Numbered from the stretch's first letter, positions 13,656-22,607 are shown. The stretch: 33,083 bases of DNA from Bryobacterales bacterium (GCA_027459465.1 DAIDIH010000105.1:1-33083); one strand, 5' to 3'. The notes: a model not told the origin generated them from the letters alone. Program-made: numbers and translations.

Positions 13656-16459
13656 TGACTGAAAACAACGCGCGGCAAACCACTTCGGCCGAGCGCATCC
13701 AATCCCTTTACGCAGCCCTCTACGGTGTCGCCCGCGCTCTCGCCTCGCCCAAATCCCGCCACGAGTTCCTCACCGAAGTCACCCGCGCCCTCGTCGACTC
13801 CGGCCCCTTCTGCATGGCCTTCATCGCCTGGCACCAGCCGGAGTCCCGCGAACTCATTCCTATAGCCAGTTGGGGAGACAGCGACGGCTACGCCAAACGC
13901 ATCCGCATCTACACCGACGAACGTCCCGAAGGCCACGGCCCGGGCGGCATCGCGTTCCACTCCGGCCTCCCTTACACCTGCGATGACTTCCTCGCCGACC
14001 CCCATACCCAGCCCTGGCGCGAAGCCGCGCGCTCCGCCGGTTGGCGCGCCTCCGCCGCCATCCCCATCCAGATCGACTCCAATCCGGTCGGCATCCTTTC
14101 CGTCTACTCGCGCCGGGCTTGGTTCTTCGGCTCCAAAGAAGTCGAACTCCTCCAGCAGGTCGCCGCGGACATCGCCCTCGCGATCGAGATCTTCGACAAC
14201 GACGAACGCCGCCGCCAAACCGAAGCCGCCCTCGCCGCCGGCCAGCGAAGGCTAAAACTCGCCATGGACGCCGGCGGAATCGGCACTTATGAGTGGGACC
14301 TCCGCACCGGCGAACTCTTCTGGCAGGGCCACCACGAACGCTTGTTCGGCTTCGCGCCCGGCGAATTCAACGGCTCCTACGCAACCGTTATCGAACGCAT
14401 CCATCCCGATGACGTGCGCTCCCTCAATCAGGCCGTCGACGAAGCCCGCGATCGACGCACCGCCTTCGCCCGCGAATTCCGCGTCGTCTGGCCCGACGGC
14501 AATAGCCATTGGATCTTCAGCCGCGGCGAGTTCATCTACGACGATGCCGGGACGCCTCTCCGCATGCACGGCGCCGTCGTCGGCATCGACGAACGCAAAC
14601 ACGCCGAATCGGCCCTCCGCAAAGCCGAAGAACGCCTCCGCTCCGCCCTCGACAGCATGCTCGAAGGCTGCATGATCGTCGGCTTCGACTGGACCTACCT
14701 CTACGTCAATGACTCCGCCGCCCGCCACGGCCTCTCGACCCGCGGCCATCTCACCGGCCGCCGCATGCCCGACGTCTACCCCGGCATCGAACAATCCCCG
14801 ATCTTCACCCGCTTCCGGAAGTCCATGGAGCACCGCCTCCCCCAGCAATTCGTCGAATCCTATCGCTTCCCCAACGGCGCTACCCATTGGTACGAGTTCA
14901 GCGTCGTCCCCGTCCCCGAAGGCATCTTCATCCTCACCCTCGACGTCACCGAACGCCGCCTCGCCGAAGACGCGCTCCGCCGTAGCGAAGTACGCCTCCG
15001 CCAGGCCGTCCGCGTCGCCAACATCGGCATCTTCGACCACGACCACATCGCCGGAACAATGTACCTGTCTCCCGAACAGCGCCTCATCCACGGCTTCTCT
15101 CCCGACGAGCCAGGGACTGTGAAGCGTTACCTCGATCTCGTCCACCCTGAAGACCGCGAACGCATCGCCGCCCTCGTCCGCCGCGCCCACTCGCCCGCCG
15201 GTGACGGCGATTACGACGTCGAGCACCGCCTCCTGCTTCCCGACGGCTCCATCCGCTGGACCAGCACCCGCTCCCAAACCTTTTTCGAAGGCGTTGGCGC
15301 CGATCGCCATCCCGTCCGTACCGTCGGCGCCGTCCGCGATATCACCGAATCCAAGCGCGCCGCCGAAGAAAAAGCCCGCCTCGAAGCGCAACTCTTCCAC
15401 GCCCAGAAAATGGAGTCCATCGGCCGGCTCGCGGGCGGCGTCGCTCACGATTTCAATAACCTCCTCACCGTCATCAACGGCTACTCCGGGTTACTCCTCG
15501 GCCAACTCCCCCCGGACGCACCGTCCCGCCCCGCCCTCGAGCAGATCCGGAAAGCAGGCGAGCGCGCCGCCCATCTCACCCGCCAACTGCTCGCCTTCAG
15601 CCGCACGCAACTGCTCCAGCCCACCAATATCGAGCTCAATTCCGTCCTCGCCGGCATGCAGCCCATGCTCGCCCGCGTGCTCGGCGACGATATCGAATTC
15701 CACCTCGACCTCAGCCCCGATACCGGGCACATCCGCGCTGACCTGCACCAACTCGAACAGGTCATCCTCAACCTCGCCGTCAACGCGAAGGACGCCATGC
15801 CCCACGGCGGCTGCCTCGCCATCACAACCGCCAATGCGAACGCCACCGTCCGGCTCACCGTCACTGATACCGGCACCGGCATGGACGACCACGTCCGGCC
15901 GCATATCTTCGAACCCTTTTTCACCACCAAGCCCGCTGGCAAAGGCACCGGCCTCGGCCTCTCCATGGTCGAAGGCATCGTGCTGCAGAGCGGCGGCAGA
16001 ATCGAAGTCGAAAGCCAACCCGGCCGTGGAACCACGTTCACCATCACCCTCCCCTCGGTCGAGCCTCCATCCCCGGAAGCCGTTCAGCCACGCGCCACAC
16101 CGGCAGAACGCGGCGCCGAAACCATCCTCATCGTCGAGGACCAGGCCGACGTCCGCGCTTTCGCCGCCGAAGCCCTCCGCTCCTACGGCTACGGCGTCCT
16201 CCAGGCCGAGTCCGCCTCCGACGCCCTCGCCCTCTGCGAGCGCACACACACCGACCTCGTCCTCACCGACCTGGCCATGCCCGAAATGTCCGGCCGCGAG
16301 CTCCACGCCCGCCTCGCCGGCCTGCGCCCAAACCTGAAAGTCCTCCTCATGTCCGGTTATGCCGCCGCCGCGGCCGAAGACAGCGACCTCAATTTCATCC
16401 AGAAACCGTTCACGCCTCAGGAACTCGCCGCCAAAATCCGCTCCGTCCTCGGCGCCTGA
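13655..16459 (+). CDS. GAF/PAS hybrid sensor histidine kinase with receiver
   Basis: This soluble hybrid kinase has 934 residues. Its order is a GAF-like domain (about 15-185), three PAS domains (about 195-320, 325-435, 440-570; each ends near a DITE/DVTE/IDER motif before a coiled coil), HisKA, HATPase and receiver. The phospho-acceptor is His598 in GGVAHDFNNLL. The ATP site has Asn710 (NLAVNAKDAM), DTGTGMD and GKGTGLGLSMV. The receiver has Glu828/Asp829 and the acceptor Asp872 in LVLTDLAMPEMSG. No membrane helix is visible, so the signal is probably cytoplasmic. No output regulator lies beside it. It has no Shine-Dalgarno. It converges on the ADOP gene with 7 bp between. Confidence 0.95.
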   Translation: MTENNARQTTSAERIQSLYAALYGVARALASPKSRHEFLTEVTRALVDSGPFCMAFIAWHQPESRELIPIASWGDSDGYAKRIRIYTDERPEGHGPGGIAFHSGLPYTCDDFLADPHTQPWREAARSAGWRASAAIPIQIDSNPVGILSVYSRRAWFFGSKEVELLQQVAADIALAIEIFDNDERRRQTEAALAAGQRRLKLAMDAGGIGTYEWDLRTGELFWQGHHERLFGFAPGEFNGSYATVIERIHPDDVRSLNQAVDEARDRRTAFAREFRVVWPDGNSHWIFSRGEFIYDDAGTPLRMHGAVVGIDERKHAESALRKAEERLRSALDSMLEGCMIVGFDWTYLYVNDSAARHGLSTRGHLTGRRMPDVYPGIEQSPIFTRFRKSMEHRLPQQFVESYRFPNGATHWYEFSVVPVPEGIFILTLDVTERRLAEDALRRSEVRLRQAVRVANIGIFDHDHIAGTMYLSPEQRLIHGFSPDEPGTVKRYLDLVHPEDRERIAALVRRAHSPAGDGDYDVEHRLLLPDGSIRWTSTRSQTFFEGVGADRHPVRTVGAVRDITESKRAAEEKARLEAQLFHAQKMESIGRLAGGVAHDFNNLLTVINGYSGLLLGQLPPDAPSRPALEQIRKAGERAAHLTRQLLAFSRTQLLQPTNIELNSVLAGMQPMLARVLGDDIEFHLDLSPDTGHIRADLHQLEQVILNLAVNAKDAMPHGGCLAITTANANATVRLTVTDTGTGMDDHVRPHIFEPFFTTKPAGKGTGLGLSMVEGIVLQSGGRIEVESQPGRGTTFTITLPSVEPPSPEAVQPRATPAERGAETILIVEDQADVRAFAAEALRSYGYGVLQAESASDALALCERTHTDLVLTDLAMPEMSGRELHARLAGLRPNLKVLLMSGYAAAAAEDSDLNFIQKPFTPQELAAKIRSVLGA

Positions 16460-16466
16460 GCATCGT

Positions 16467-18887
16467 TCATTCCGCCCGCAGCGCCACCACCGGATCCACC
16501 TGCGTCGCCCGCCGCGACGGCACAACGCACGCCCCCAACGCCACCACGAAGAACAACAGCGCCGCCCCGGCCAACGTCGCCGGATCCTCCGGCTTCACCC
16601 CATACGACAAACTCGCCATCAGCCGCCCCACTCCCATCGCCCCTCCGATCCCCAGCACAATCCCAATCCCCGCCACACCCGCCGCTTCTTTCAAAAACAA
16701 CCCGAGCACGCTCCCCCTTTGCGCCCCCAGCGCCATCCGGATCCCGTTCTCCCCCGTCCGCTGCTCCACCGAGTAACTCACCAGTCCGTATAACCCCACT
16801 AACGCCAGCAGCAAAGACATCCCTCCAAACGCCGTCACCAGCGCCGTCTGGAACCGCCGCCCCGCCTCCGCCCCACTTACTAACTTCCCCATCGTAGCGA
16901 CGCCCGCCACCGCGATCGCCGGATCCAGTGCCCGCACCATCCCCTCCACGCCGCGCGCCACCTGACCCACATCTCCCGCGCTCCGCACCACCACCGACAC
17001 CCGATTTCCTCCCAATTGCCATAGCGGCCGGTAAATCTGCATCGGAGGCGTCTCCTCCAGATCCCGCATCCTCACATCGTCCACCACACCCACGATCGTC
17101 CACCACAACGCGTTCCCCTGCGCATCCCCGTCCTTCAACCGCTTCCCTGGCGCATCTCCGTCCGGAAAGTAAGCCCGTGCAAAGCTCCGGCTCACCATCG
17201 CCACAAGCGGCGCGCTCGCCCGGTCGCTTTCCGTGAAACTCCTCCCCGCCCTCAACCGGATACCCATCGCGCGGAAGTAATCCGGTGTCACCGCCCGCTC
17301 TTCGAAAAGCGTTTTTTGATCGTTCGCTTTCCCCTCCACCTGAAACGTGCTCACGCTCTCGCCGCCGCCCAGCGGCAGATAGTTAATCGCTCCCGCCGCT
17401 TCCACGCCCGGCAACCTTCTCGTCCGTTCCACTAAGTCTCGGAAAAACGCATTCTGTTTCTCCGCCCCGCCATATCTTCCGTCCAGCCGCACGCTCATCG
17501 TCACCGTCGACCGCGCATCAAACCCCTTACTTACTCCCTCTAAGTTCAAAAAGCTCCGTAGTAACAACCCCGCACCCACTAACAACACCACCGTCAGCGC
17601 CACTTCTCCCGCCATCAACCCGCGCTGCAACTTACTCGCCCCGCCCCAAACCCTCCGCCCGCCTCCGCGCTTCAGGGCCCCATTCAAACTCCTCGTCGCC
17701 GCCACCGCCGGCCCCAGCCCGAACAGAACCACCGTCCCGAGCGACACCGCGATCGCAAACAGCAGCACCCGCCCATCCACCCCCGTCTCCTCTATCCGCG
17801 GAATGTTCCCCGCGCCGAACCGCAGCATCACCCGTATCGCGGCCCAAGCCACGCTCAACCCAGCTACGCCCGCCGCGCCAGCCAGGCACACGCACTCGGC
17901 CAGCATCTGCCTCACTAACCTTGCCCGCGATGCGCCCAGCGCCGCGCGCACGCCCATCTCCGCCTCGCGTCCCTTCGCCCGCATCAGCAGCAATCCCGCC
18001 GCATTCCCGCACGCAATCAGCAGCACCAGCCCCACCGCGCCCAGAAACAGCCATAAAGGCCGCCGCGACGCGCCCGTTATCTCCTCCGCAAACGGCCTCA
18101 CCACCGCCAACCCGCCTCGAAACATCTCCGGTTTCCGTGCATCCATCCGCCGCATCATCGCGGCCAACTCGGCCTGCGCCTTCCTAACGCTGACCCCAGG
18201 CCGCAACCTCGCAATCGCCGTCCCCGCTCCGTCGTCCCACGCCGCCTTCTCCCGCGGAGTCATCGCCCACGGAATCCAAACCTCGGTCGACTTCCCGGCC
18301 GTCTCCAAGTCCTCCGGCCCATGCGGAAACGCGAACCCGTCCGGCATCACGCCAACGATCCGGTACGGCTTCGCATCGAGGCGAATCGTCTCGCCCAACA
18401 CACGGCGTGACTCGCCAAACCGCTCCCGCCACAGCCGCGCGCTGATCACCGCCTCTGCGCTATCCGCCCCGAACCCCCGCCCCATCGCCGGCCGCGCGCC
18501 CAGAACATCGAAGAACTGGCCAGTCACCCGTGCCGTCATCGCTTGCGCGGCGCTGCCCCCGCTTTCGAGGTTCATCCCCGTCACCGCATACATCGCCAGC
18601 GCCGCATACGACCGGCTCTGCTCCCGCCACGCATAAAACTCTGCGTTCATCGGCCCGAACACCTCCACCGGAATACCAGGAAACCGCGGATTCGGATCGA
18701 ATAAATACACCAGCCGACCCGCCGCCGCGTAAGGCAGGGCCCGCAGAATCGCCGCGTCTACCAGACTGAACACCGCCGTCGCCGCCCCGATCCCCAGCGC
18801 CAGTGTCGCCACCACTAACGCGGCAAATCCCGGCCTCCGCCGCACCATCCTCGCCCCATACGCCAAATCCCGCCCCAATCCCTCCAT
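16467..18887 (-). CDS. ADOP-family orphan ABC permease (MacB/FtsX type)
   Basis: The protein has about 806 residues with two MacB-core/FtsX units. Unit one has an N-terminal helix ([25 protein letters not shown] begins here), a periplasmic domain (about 45-245), then three helices from about 270 with [27 protein letters not shown]. Unit two starts near 415 and ends with [25 protein letters not shown] and [17 protein letters not shown]. This duplicated layout without an ATPase gene nearby defines ADOP permeases, which are abundant in Acidobacteria; the substrate is unknown. The ATG at 18887 is preferred over GTG 18905 because AAGGAG lies nine bases upstream of it. No PadR-type regulator, a common ADOP neighbour, is adjacent. 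Confidence 0.9.
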   Translation of the reverse strand: MEGLGRDLAYGARMVRRRPGFAALVVATLALGIGAATAVFSLVDAAILRALPYAAAGRLVYLFDPNPRFPGIPVEVFGPMNAEFYAWREQSRSYAALAMYAVTGMNLESGGSAAQAMTARVTGQFFDVLGARPAMGRGFGADSAEAVISARLWRERFGESRRVLGETIRLDAKPYRIVGVMPDGFAFPHGPEDLETAGKSTEVWIPWAMTPREKAAWDDGAGTAIARLRPGVSVRKAQAELAAMMRRMDARKPEMFRGGLAVVRPFAEEITGASRRPLWLFLGAVGLVLLIACGNAAGLLLMRAKGREAEMGVRAALGASRARLVRQMLAECVCLAGAAGVAGLSVAWAAIRVMLRFGAGNIPRIEETGVDGRVLLFAIAVSLGTVVLFGLGPAVAATRSLNGALKRGGGRRVWGGASKLQRGLMAGEVALTVVLLVGAGLLLRSFLNLEGVSKGFDARSTVTMSVRLDGRYGGAEKQNAFFRDLVERTRRLPGVEAAGAINYLPLGGGESVSTFQVEGKANDQKTLFEERAVTPDYFRAMGIRLRAGRSFTESDRASAPLVAMVSRSFARAYFPDGDAPGKRLKDGDAQGNALWWTIVGVVDDVRMRDLEETPPMQIYRPLWQLGGNRVSVVVRSAGDVGQVARGVEGMVRALDPAIAVAGVATMGKLVSGAEAGRRFQTALVTAFGGMSLLLALVGLYGLVSYSVEQRTGENGIRMALGAQRGSVLGLFLKEAAGVAGIGIVLGIGGAMGVGRLMASLSYGVKPEDPATLAGAALLFFVVALGACVVPSRRATQVDPVVALRAE

Positions 18888-18975
18888 CCGCCTCTTCTCC
18901 TTCACCGCCGTATTCTGACAGACTCCCGCACTCGAAAGCTCACCCCCGCCGGCCTGTCGCCTGACCCATCGGAGT

Positions 18976-18992
18976 GTTGGTATAATGCCAAC
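18976..18992 (+). promoter_or_regulatory. Promoter-operator of the DUF4258/MqsA-type module
   Basis: GTTGG (18976-18980) and CCAAC (18988-18992) form an inverted repeat around a perfect TATAAT (18981-18986), preceded by TGG, i.e. an extended -10. Binding here would block RNA polymerase, the usual self-repression scheme of toxin-antitoxin operons. Predicted transcription start is close to the GTG at 18995. Confidence 0.6.
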
Positions 18993-18994
18993 TG

Positions 18995-19213
18995 GTGCAA
19001 GATGAGCTGTTAGCCGGAAATCAAGCGAAGGCGGAGTTGAATTCGTGTATCGAGGACGGCGCCGTCGTATACACGCGGCACTTTAGCGATGGGTTGGTCG
19101 ACGACAATCTAACAATGGAAGATGTCGTCAGTGTTTGCAGATCGGGAGCAATCGTCTTCTGTCTGAGGCCGGACAGGGCCGTGATGATTACGGTATTCGA
19201 GAGGGTGAGATGA
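18995..19213 (+). CDS. DUF4258-like toxin, apparently with internal deletion
   Basis: The protein has 72 residues from a GTG start. The first part, [30 protein letters not shown], resembles DUF4258 proteins, which are partners of YgiT/MqsA-type antitoxins and probably related to RelE/MqsR-like ribonucleases. The end, [19 protein letters not shown], matches the usual last strands. The segment normally between these parts, about 30 residues holding the central strands, is missing, so the fold is probably incomplete. No stop or frameshift marks the join, so an in-frame deletion is inferred. Its stop overlaps the antitoxin ATG (ATGA), toxin first as in mqsRA. It may be a non-functional toxin. Confidence 0.7.
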   Translation: MQDELLAGNQAKAELNSCIEDGAVVYTRHFSDGLVDDNLTMEDVVSVCRSGAIVFCLRPDRAVMITVFERVR

Positions 19214-19737
19214 GTAACGATCCCAGCCGGAAATGCACAAGCTGCGGGGCGCCCGTCACTACCGACACCGTGAACTACCGCTACACCGAGAGCGGCCTCC
19301 CCAACGTCATCCTCCAGGGCGTCACCATAACTACCTGCCCGAACTGCGGCGAGGCGGAAGTATCCATCCCGCGCATCGCCAAACTTCACCGCGCCATCGC
19401 ACGCGAACTCGCCATTAGCCCCGCTCGGCTCACCGGCGCCGAACTCCGCTTCCTCAGAAAGCGCCTCGGGCTAAGTGGAGATGAATTCGGCCGCTACCTC
19501 CACACCGACAAAACCAAGATTTCCAAATGGGAAACCGAGCAGGACCCGATCGGTCCCGCCACGGACCGTCTAACTCGTCTCCTGGTCGCCGCTCTTGACA
19601 AAGACTTGTCCTCGCAAGTCTCCTCCGTCGCCGAACACCTCCCGCAGATCTCCGACGAACCCGGCACGGCCTGGGAACTCCACCTCGACGCCCACACCCT
19701 CCACGCCACCTTCACTCGCGTCTCCCGAGCCGCCTGA
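19210..19737 (+). CDS. MqsA-type antitoxin: YgiT zinc finger plus HTH
   Basis: This 175-residue protein should neutralise the DUF4258 partner and repress its own operon. An N-terminal zinc finger has Cys9, Cys12, Cys43 and Cys46 (CTSC, CPNC). A helix-turn-helix of the Xre/MqsA kind spans about 70-115 (LTGAELRFLRKRLGLSGDEF, then HTDKTKISKWE). The remaining roughly 55 residues form an extension of unknown role, making it longer than E. coli MqsA (131). The HTH region has a second, broken copy at 20381-20497. GAGGGTGAG upstream may serve as ribosome site. GCCGCC (19729-19734) and GGCGGC (19741-19746) could form a hairpin around the stop, without a T-run. Confidence 0.88.
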   Translation: MSNDPSRKCTSCGAPVTTDTVNYRYTESGLPNVILQGVTITTCPNCGEAEVSIPRIAKLHRAIARELAISPARLTGAELRFLRKRLGLSGDEFGRYLHTDKTKISKWETEQDPIGPATDRLTRLLVAALDKDLSSQVSSVAEHLPQISDEPGTAWELHLDAHTLHATFTRVSRAA

Positions 19738-19769
19738 CCGGGCGGCAAGCGGACCGCGCGCCAACCGCA

Positions 19770-19790
19770 TGTATACTCAAAGTAGATACA
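19770..19790 (+). promoter_or_regulatory. Promoter-operator region of mazEF
   Basis: TGTAT (19770-19774) and ATACA (19786-19790) form an inverted repeat just before the mazE ATG, and the left arm overlaps a TATACT (19772-19777) that could be a -10. It is a plausible site for autorepression by MazE/MazF. Confidence 0.45.
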
Positions 19791-19793
19791 TCG

Positions 19794-20042
19794 ATGCGGA
19801 CCGATTCAAAGATTGCAAAGTGGGGAAACAGCCTGGCTGTCCGGATTCCGCTCGCGATAGCAAAGCAGGCCGGTCTTGCGGAAGGAGATTCGGTAAGGCT
19901 GTCTCTCGACGCGGAGGGCAGCATCGTCCTGCGTCCCGCCCGGCGTAGGTATGAGCTTTCGGACCTCGTCGCGCAGATCACTCCCAAAAACCGTCATCGG
20001 GAGACGGACTGGGGACGGTGCCAGGGTAAGGAGTCCTGGTGA
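19794..20042 (+). CDS. mazE: MazE-like AbrB-fold antitoxin
   Basis: The 82-residue antitoxin contains the swapped-hairpin DNA-binding motif KWGNSLAVRIPLAIAKQAGLAEGDSVRLSLDAEGSIVLRP (about residues 9-48) that defines the MazE/AbrB group. The C-terminal 30 residues, rich in Arg, Trp and acidic residues, should wrap the toxin. It overlaps the toxin gene by four bases (GTGA). The ATG at 19794 fits the family N-terminus. It is inserted between the MqsA-type antitoxin gene and that gene's broken second copy. Confidence 0.92.
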   Translation: MRTDSKIAKWGNSLAVRIPLAIAKQAGLAEGDSVRLSLDAEGSIVLRPARRRYELSDLVAQITPKNRHRETDWGRCQGKESW

Positions 20043-20380
20043 AGGCCGCCTTTGTGCCCGACACCGGCGATTTCGTTTGGCTGACTTTTGACCCGCAAGC
20101 CGGCCGCGAGCAGGCCGGAAGGCGCCCCGCGTTGATATTGAGTCCGAAGATATACAACGCCAGGTCCGGCTTGGCGCTGGCATGCCCAGTCACGAACCAG
20201 GTGAAGGGATACCCATTCGAAGTCGCGGTCCCTGCTGGCGCCGGAACAACGGGCGTCATTTTGGCTGACCACCTGAAAAGCCTCGAATGGAAAGCGTGTC
20301 AGGCCGAACCATTGGGACGCTGCACAGAGGAAGTGATGGCTGAAGTGCGCGCCAGACTGGCGCCACTTCTCGGCTATTGA
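20039..20380 (+). CDS. mazF: MazF-type endoribonuclease toxin
   Basis: MazF toxins cut mRNA at short specific sequences. The 113 residues show the family blocks GDFVWLTFDPQAG, RRPALILSPKIYN, ALACPVTNQVKGYPFEV, GVILADHLKSLEW and the closing EEVMAEVRARLAPLL. The substrate-binding loop and the Arg and Thr positions expected for catalysis (in the GRRPA and PVTNQ blocks) are present, so it looks intact. The start is GTG at 20039, coupled to mazE. Base composition is less skewed than that of the neighbours, which would fit recent arrival. Confidence 0.93.
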   Translation: MKAAFVPDTGDFVWLTFDPQAGREQAGRRPALILSPKIYNARSGLALACPVTNQVKGYPFEVAVPAGAGTTGVILADHLKSLEWKACQAEPLGRCTEEVMAEVRARLAPLLGY

Positions 20381-20497
20381 ACGCCCTCGCCAATAGCCCT
20401 GCTCGGCTCACCGGCGCCGAACTACGCTTCCTCAGAAAGCACCTCGGACGAAGCGGAGACGAGTTCGGCCGCTGCCTCCACACCGACAGAGCCAGTT
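20381..20497 (+). pseudogene. Broken partial duplicate of the MqsA-type antitoxin gene
   Basis: The translation ANSPARLTGAELRFLRKHL and SGDEFGRCLHTDRA matches the antitoxin's SPARLTGAELRFLRKRL and SGDEFGRYLHTDKT. The DNA aligns base by base with about 19402-19518 with few mismatches. It begins directly after the mazF stop, in the frame of a TTG at 20377, and the similarity ends at about 20497. It lacks the zinc finger and the end of the HTH. After 20498 the sequence to 20536 is not recognisable. Confidence 0.8.
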
Positions 20498-20540
20498 TTT
20501 TGAATCGCGCGGACGGGAGCCCCGCGGCCCTGCGAGCTAG
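20495..20540. other. Strand-composition switch point
   Basis: Left of this zone the + strand is C-rich. Plus genes end codons in C (flagellar genes, hybrid kinase) and minus genes end them in G (dsbD-type gene). Right of it the + strand is G-rich: plus genes end codons in G (CDF, PolX) and minus genes in C (S9 peptidase). The change is seen by eye, not computed. It coincides with the end of the duplicated antitoxin fragment. Confidence 0.7.
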
Positions 20541-22591
20541 TGGCTGGCCGGGGAGGCCGGCGCGTGCGAGGATTTTTGCGTCCACTCGCCGATCCAGTCG
20601 AGCACCGTGCGGTACCAGAGTTCGGAGTTGCGGGGTTTCAGGACCCAGTGGCCTTCGTCGGGGAAGACGACGAGCTTAGCGGGCACGTTCTGCATCTTGA
20701 GCGCGGTGAACAGTTGCAGGCTCTGCGTGTAGGGGACGCGGAAGTCGAGTTCGCCGGTGATTACGAGCGTCGGCGTTTTGAAATTTTTCACGTAGCTGCT
20801 GGGGGACCACTTGGCGTAGATGTCCGGGCTGTCCCAAGGCATGCCGTGGAACTCCCAGATGGGGAACCAGAGTTCCTCGGTGGCCCCGGCCATGCTTTGG
20901 AGATCGTAGACGCCGGCGTGGGAGACGAGGGCCTTGAACTGGGTTGTGTGGCCGAGGATCCAGTCGATCATATAGCCGCCGTAGGATCCGCCGGCTGCGG
21001 CGAGGCGGTCGGAATCGACGTAGGGGAGTTGGATGAGCTGGTTGGTGACGGCGAGGATGTCGTCGTACGGTTTGCCTCCCCAATCGGCGAGGATGTCTTC
21101 GGTGAACTTCTGGCCGTAGCCGGCCGAGCCGCGGGGGTTGGGCATGCAGACAACGTAGCCGGCCCCGGCGAAGACCTGTGCGTTCCAGCGATAGGACCAT
21201 TCCTCGCCCCAGGCGTCTTCGGGGCCGCCGTGGATGAGGACGATAGCGGGATATTTCTTAGAGGGCGTGAAGCCGGGCGGTTTAAGCAGGAAGCTGTGGA
21301 CCTTGGCGCCGTCGGTGGAGTCGACCCAGAATTCCTCGTAAGGGCTGAGATCGTAGGAGGCGAGCAAGGCGTCGTTGAGGTGCGTGAGCGGCTGGGGCGT
21401 TCCCCCGGAGGAGGAGATGCGGTAGATTTCGACGGGGCTGGCGCCGCTCTGCTCGGCGTAGACCATGGTTTTGCCGTCGGTGGAGAGGGTGATGGAGTCG
21501 ATGGCGCCGCGGCCGCTGGCGATGACTTGGGCCGAGCCGCCGGTGACGGGGATGATGCGGATGGCCTGGCGCCCGCGGTCTTCGGCGGTGAAGAAGAGGC
21601 GGGTGCTGTCGGGGGCCCAGGTGAAGCCGGTGACGGGGCGGTCGAGGCCGGCGGGGAGTTCGTGGATATCGCCGGTGGCGCGGTCGAAGATCATGAGACG
21701 CCAGCGATCGCTTTCATAGCCGGCGCGTTCCTGGCTTAGGAAGGCGATCCATTTCCCGTCGGGGGAGTAGACGGGCGAGTTGTCGGCGCCGGGGCTCGAG
21801 GAGATTTTTTTCGGAGCGCCGCCGGCGACGGGGACGGTGAAAAGATCGGAGTTGGTGCTGGTGGCGAGGACGGGATCGTAGTTGGCGACGAAGCAGACTT
21901 CGTTCGAGTCGGGGCTGATTCCGTAGCCGTCCATGCCGCCGAGGCTGAAGGGCGGGACATCGCGGTTGCCGGGCGTGAGGTCGCGGACGCCGGTTCCGTC
22001 AACGTTGATGACGAACAGATGGGAGCGGCGGGCGGTTTGCCATTCGGTCCAGTGACGGTAGAGGAGTTCGGTGTAGATGCGGGCCTGGACGGGGTTTTTC
22101 TTGGCGGCTTCGAGGCGTTGGGCGTTGCAGGCGTCGTCGGCGCAGTCGGGGTAGACGGAACTGGTGAAGAGGAGTTTTTTGCCGTCGGGGGCGAAGAGGA
22201 CGCCGGAGGCGCCGGTGGAGAGTTTGGTGACCGGGCGGGGATCGGAGCCGTCGGCGCTCATGATCCAGATCTGGCTGGTGTTTCCGGCGCGGTCGCTGAC
22301 GAAGGCAATGTGATGGGAGTCGGGGGACCAGCGGGGACGTTCGTTGGTGGCGCCTTCGTGGGTGATCTGGCGGGGCGTGCCGCCGGAAGCGGGGACGGTC
22401 CAGATCTGGATGAGTTTGGTGTTGTTGGTGAAGTCGATGGTCTGGACGGTGAAGGCGACGGTGGCGCCGTCGGGGCTGATGACGGGGTCGTTGATGCGGG
22501 CGATGCGGAGGAGGGCGTCGACGTCGAACGGGAGGGTGCCGGCGGACATAGGTAACCACAATAGCAGCGGGAGCCACGCGGTCCGGGTCAT
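20537..22591 (-). CDS. Secreted S9 family peptidase (acylaminoacyl-peptidase type)
   Basis: This serine peptidase of the prolyl oligopeptidase group probably trims short peptides in the periplasm. The 684 residues start with a signal peptide (MTRTAWLPLLLWLPMSAG). A beta-propeller of PD40-like repeats follows (about 25-400; repeats such as SPDGATVAFT, SPDSHHIAFVSD and SPDGKWIAFLS). The alpha/beta hydrolase domain starts at about 430. The catalytic triad is Ser536 (GGSYGGY), Asp616 (GELDFRVPY) and His648 (DEGHW). HGGPE forms the oxyanion region. Length is normal. It lies 22 bp downstream of another hydrolase on the same strand, with its own possible promoter. Confidence 0.93.
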   Translation of the reverse strand: MTRTAWLPLLLWLPMSAGTLPFDVDALLRIARINDPVISPDGATVAFTVQTIDFTNNTKLIQIWTVPASGGTPRQITHEGATNERPRWSPDSHHIAFVSDRAGNTSQIWIMSADGSDPRPVTKLSTGASGVLFAPDGKKLLFTSSVYPDCADDACNAQRLEAAKKNPVQARIYTELLYRHWTEWQTARRSHLFVINVDGTGVRDLTPGNRDVPPFSLGGMDGYGISPDSNEVCFVANYDPVLATSTNSDLFTVPVAGGAPKKISSSPGADNSPVYSPDGKWIAFLSQERAGYESDRWRLMIFDRATGDIHELPAGLDRPVTGFTWAPDSTRLFFTAEDRGRQAIRIIPVTGGSAQVIASGRGAIDSITLSTDGKTMVYAEQSGASPVEIYRISSSGGTPQPLTHLNDALLASYDLSPYEEFWVDSTDGAKVHSFLLKPPGFTPSKKYPAIVLIHGGPEDAWGEEWSYRWNAQVFAGAGYVVCMPNPRGSAGYGQKFTEDILADWGGKPYDDILAVTNQLIQLPYVDSDRLAAAGGSYGGYMIDWILGHTTQFKALVSHAGVYDLQSMAGATEELWFPIWEFHGMPWDSPDIYAKWSPSSYVKNFKTPTLVITGELDFRVPYTQSLQLFTALKMQNVPAKLVVFPDEGHWVLKPRNSELWYRTVLDWIGEWTQKSSHAPASPASH

Positions 22592-22599
22592 AAGCTTCG

Positions 22600-22607
22600 A
22601 TTGTAGC
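22600..22607 (-). promoter_or_regulatory. Possible -10 region before the S9 peptidase gene
   Basis: Minus-strand GCTACAAT carries TACAAT ending eight bases before the peptidase ATG. It would give a leaderless or near-leaderless mRNA. The same octamer precedes the PolX gene and the GT-C-like gene. Confidence 0.35.

Noticed and set aside
13615-13698. Longer start for the CHAD protein at 13698
   Set aside because: It would run across both palindromes and the start of the hybrid kinase. The added residues have no similarity to CHAD proteins.
19729-19746. GCCGCC/GGCGGC hairpin as a rho-independent terminator after the MqsA-type gene
   Set aside because: The stem is only six base pairs and no run of T follows; noted only as a possible hairpin.
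18976-20497. An insertion sequence or integrase carrying the toxin-antitoxin genes
   Set aside because: No transposase, integrase, terminal inverted repeats or tRNA attachment site was found around the patch.
20495-20540. Replication origin at the composition switch
   Set aside because: No DnaA-box cluster, AT-rich unwinding region or dnaA/dnaN gene is visible nearby; an inversion or assembly join is simpler.
20543-20561. GC-rich hairpin GCTGGCC / GGCCGGC near the S9 gene end as a terminator
   Set aside because: It lies inside the last codons of the S9 gene and has no T-run after it on the minus strand.
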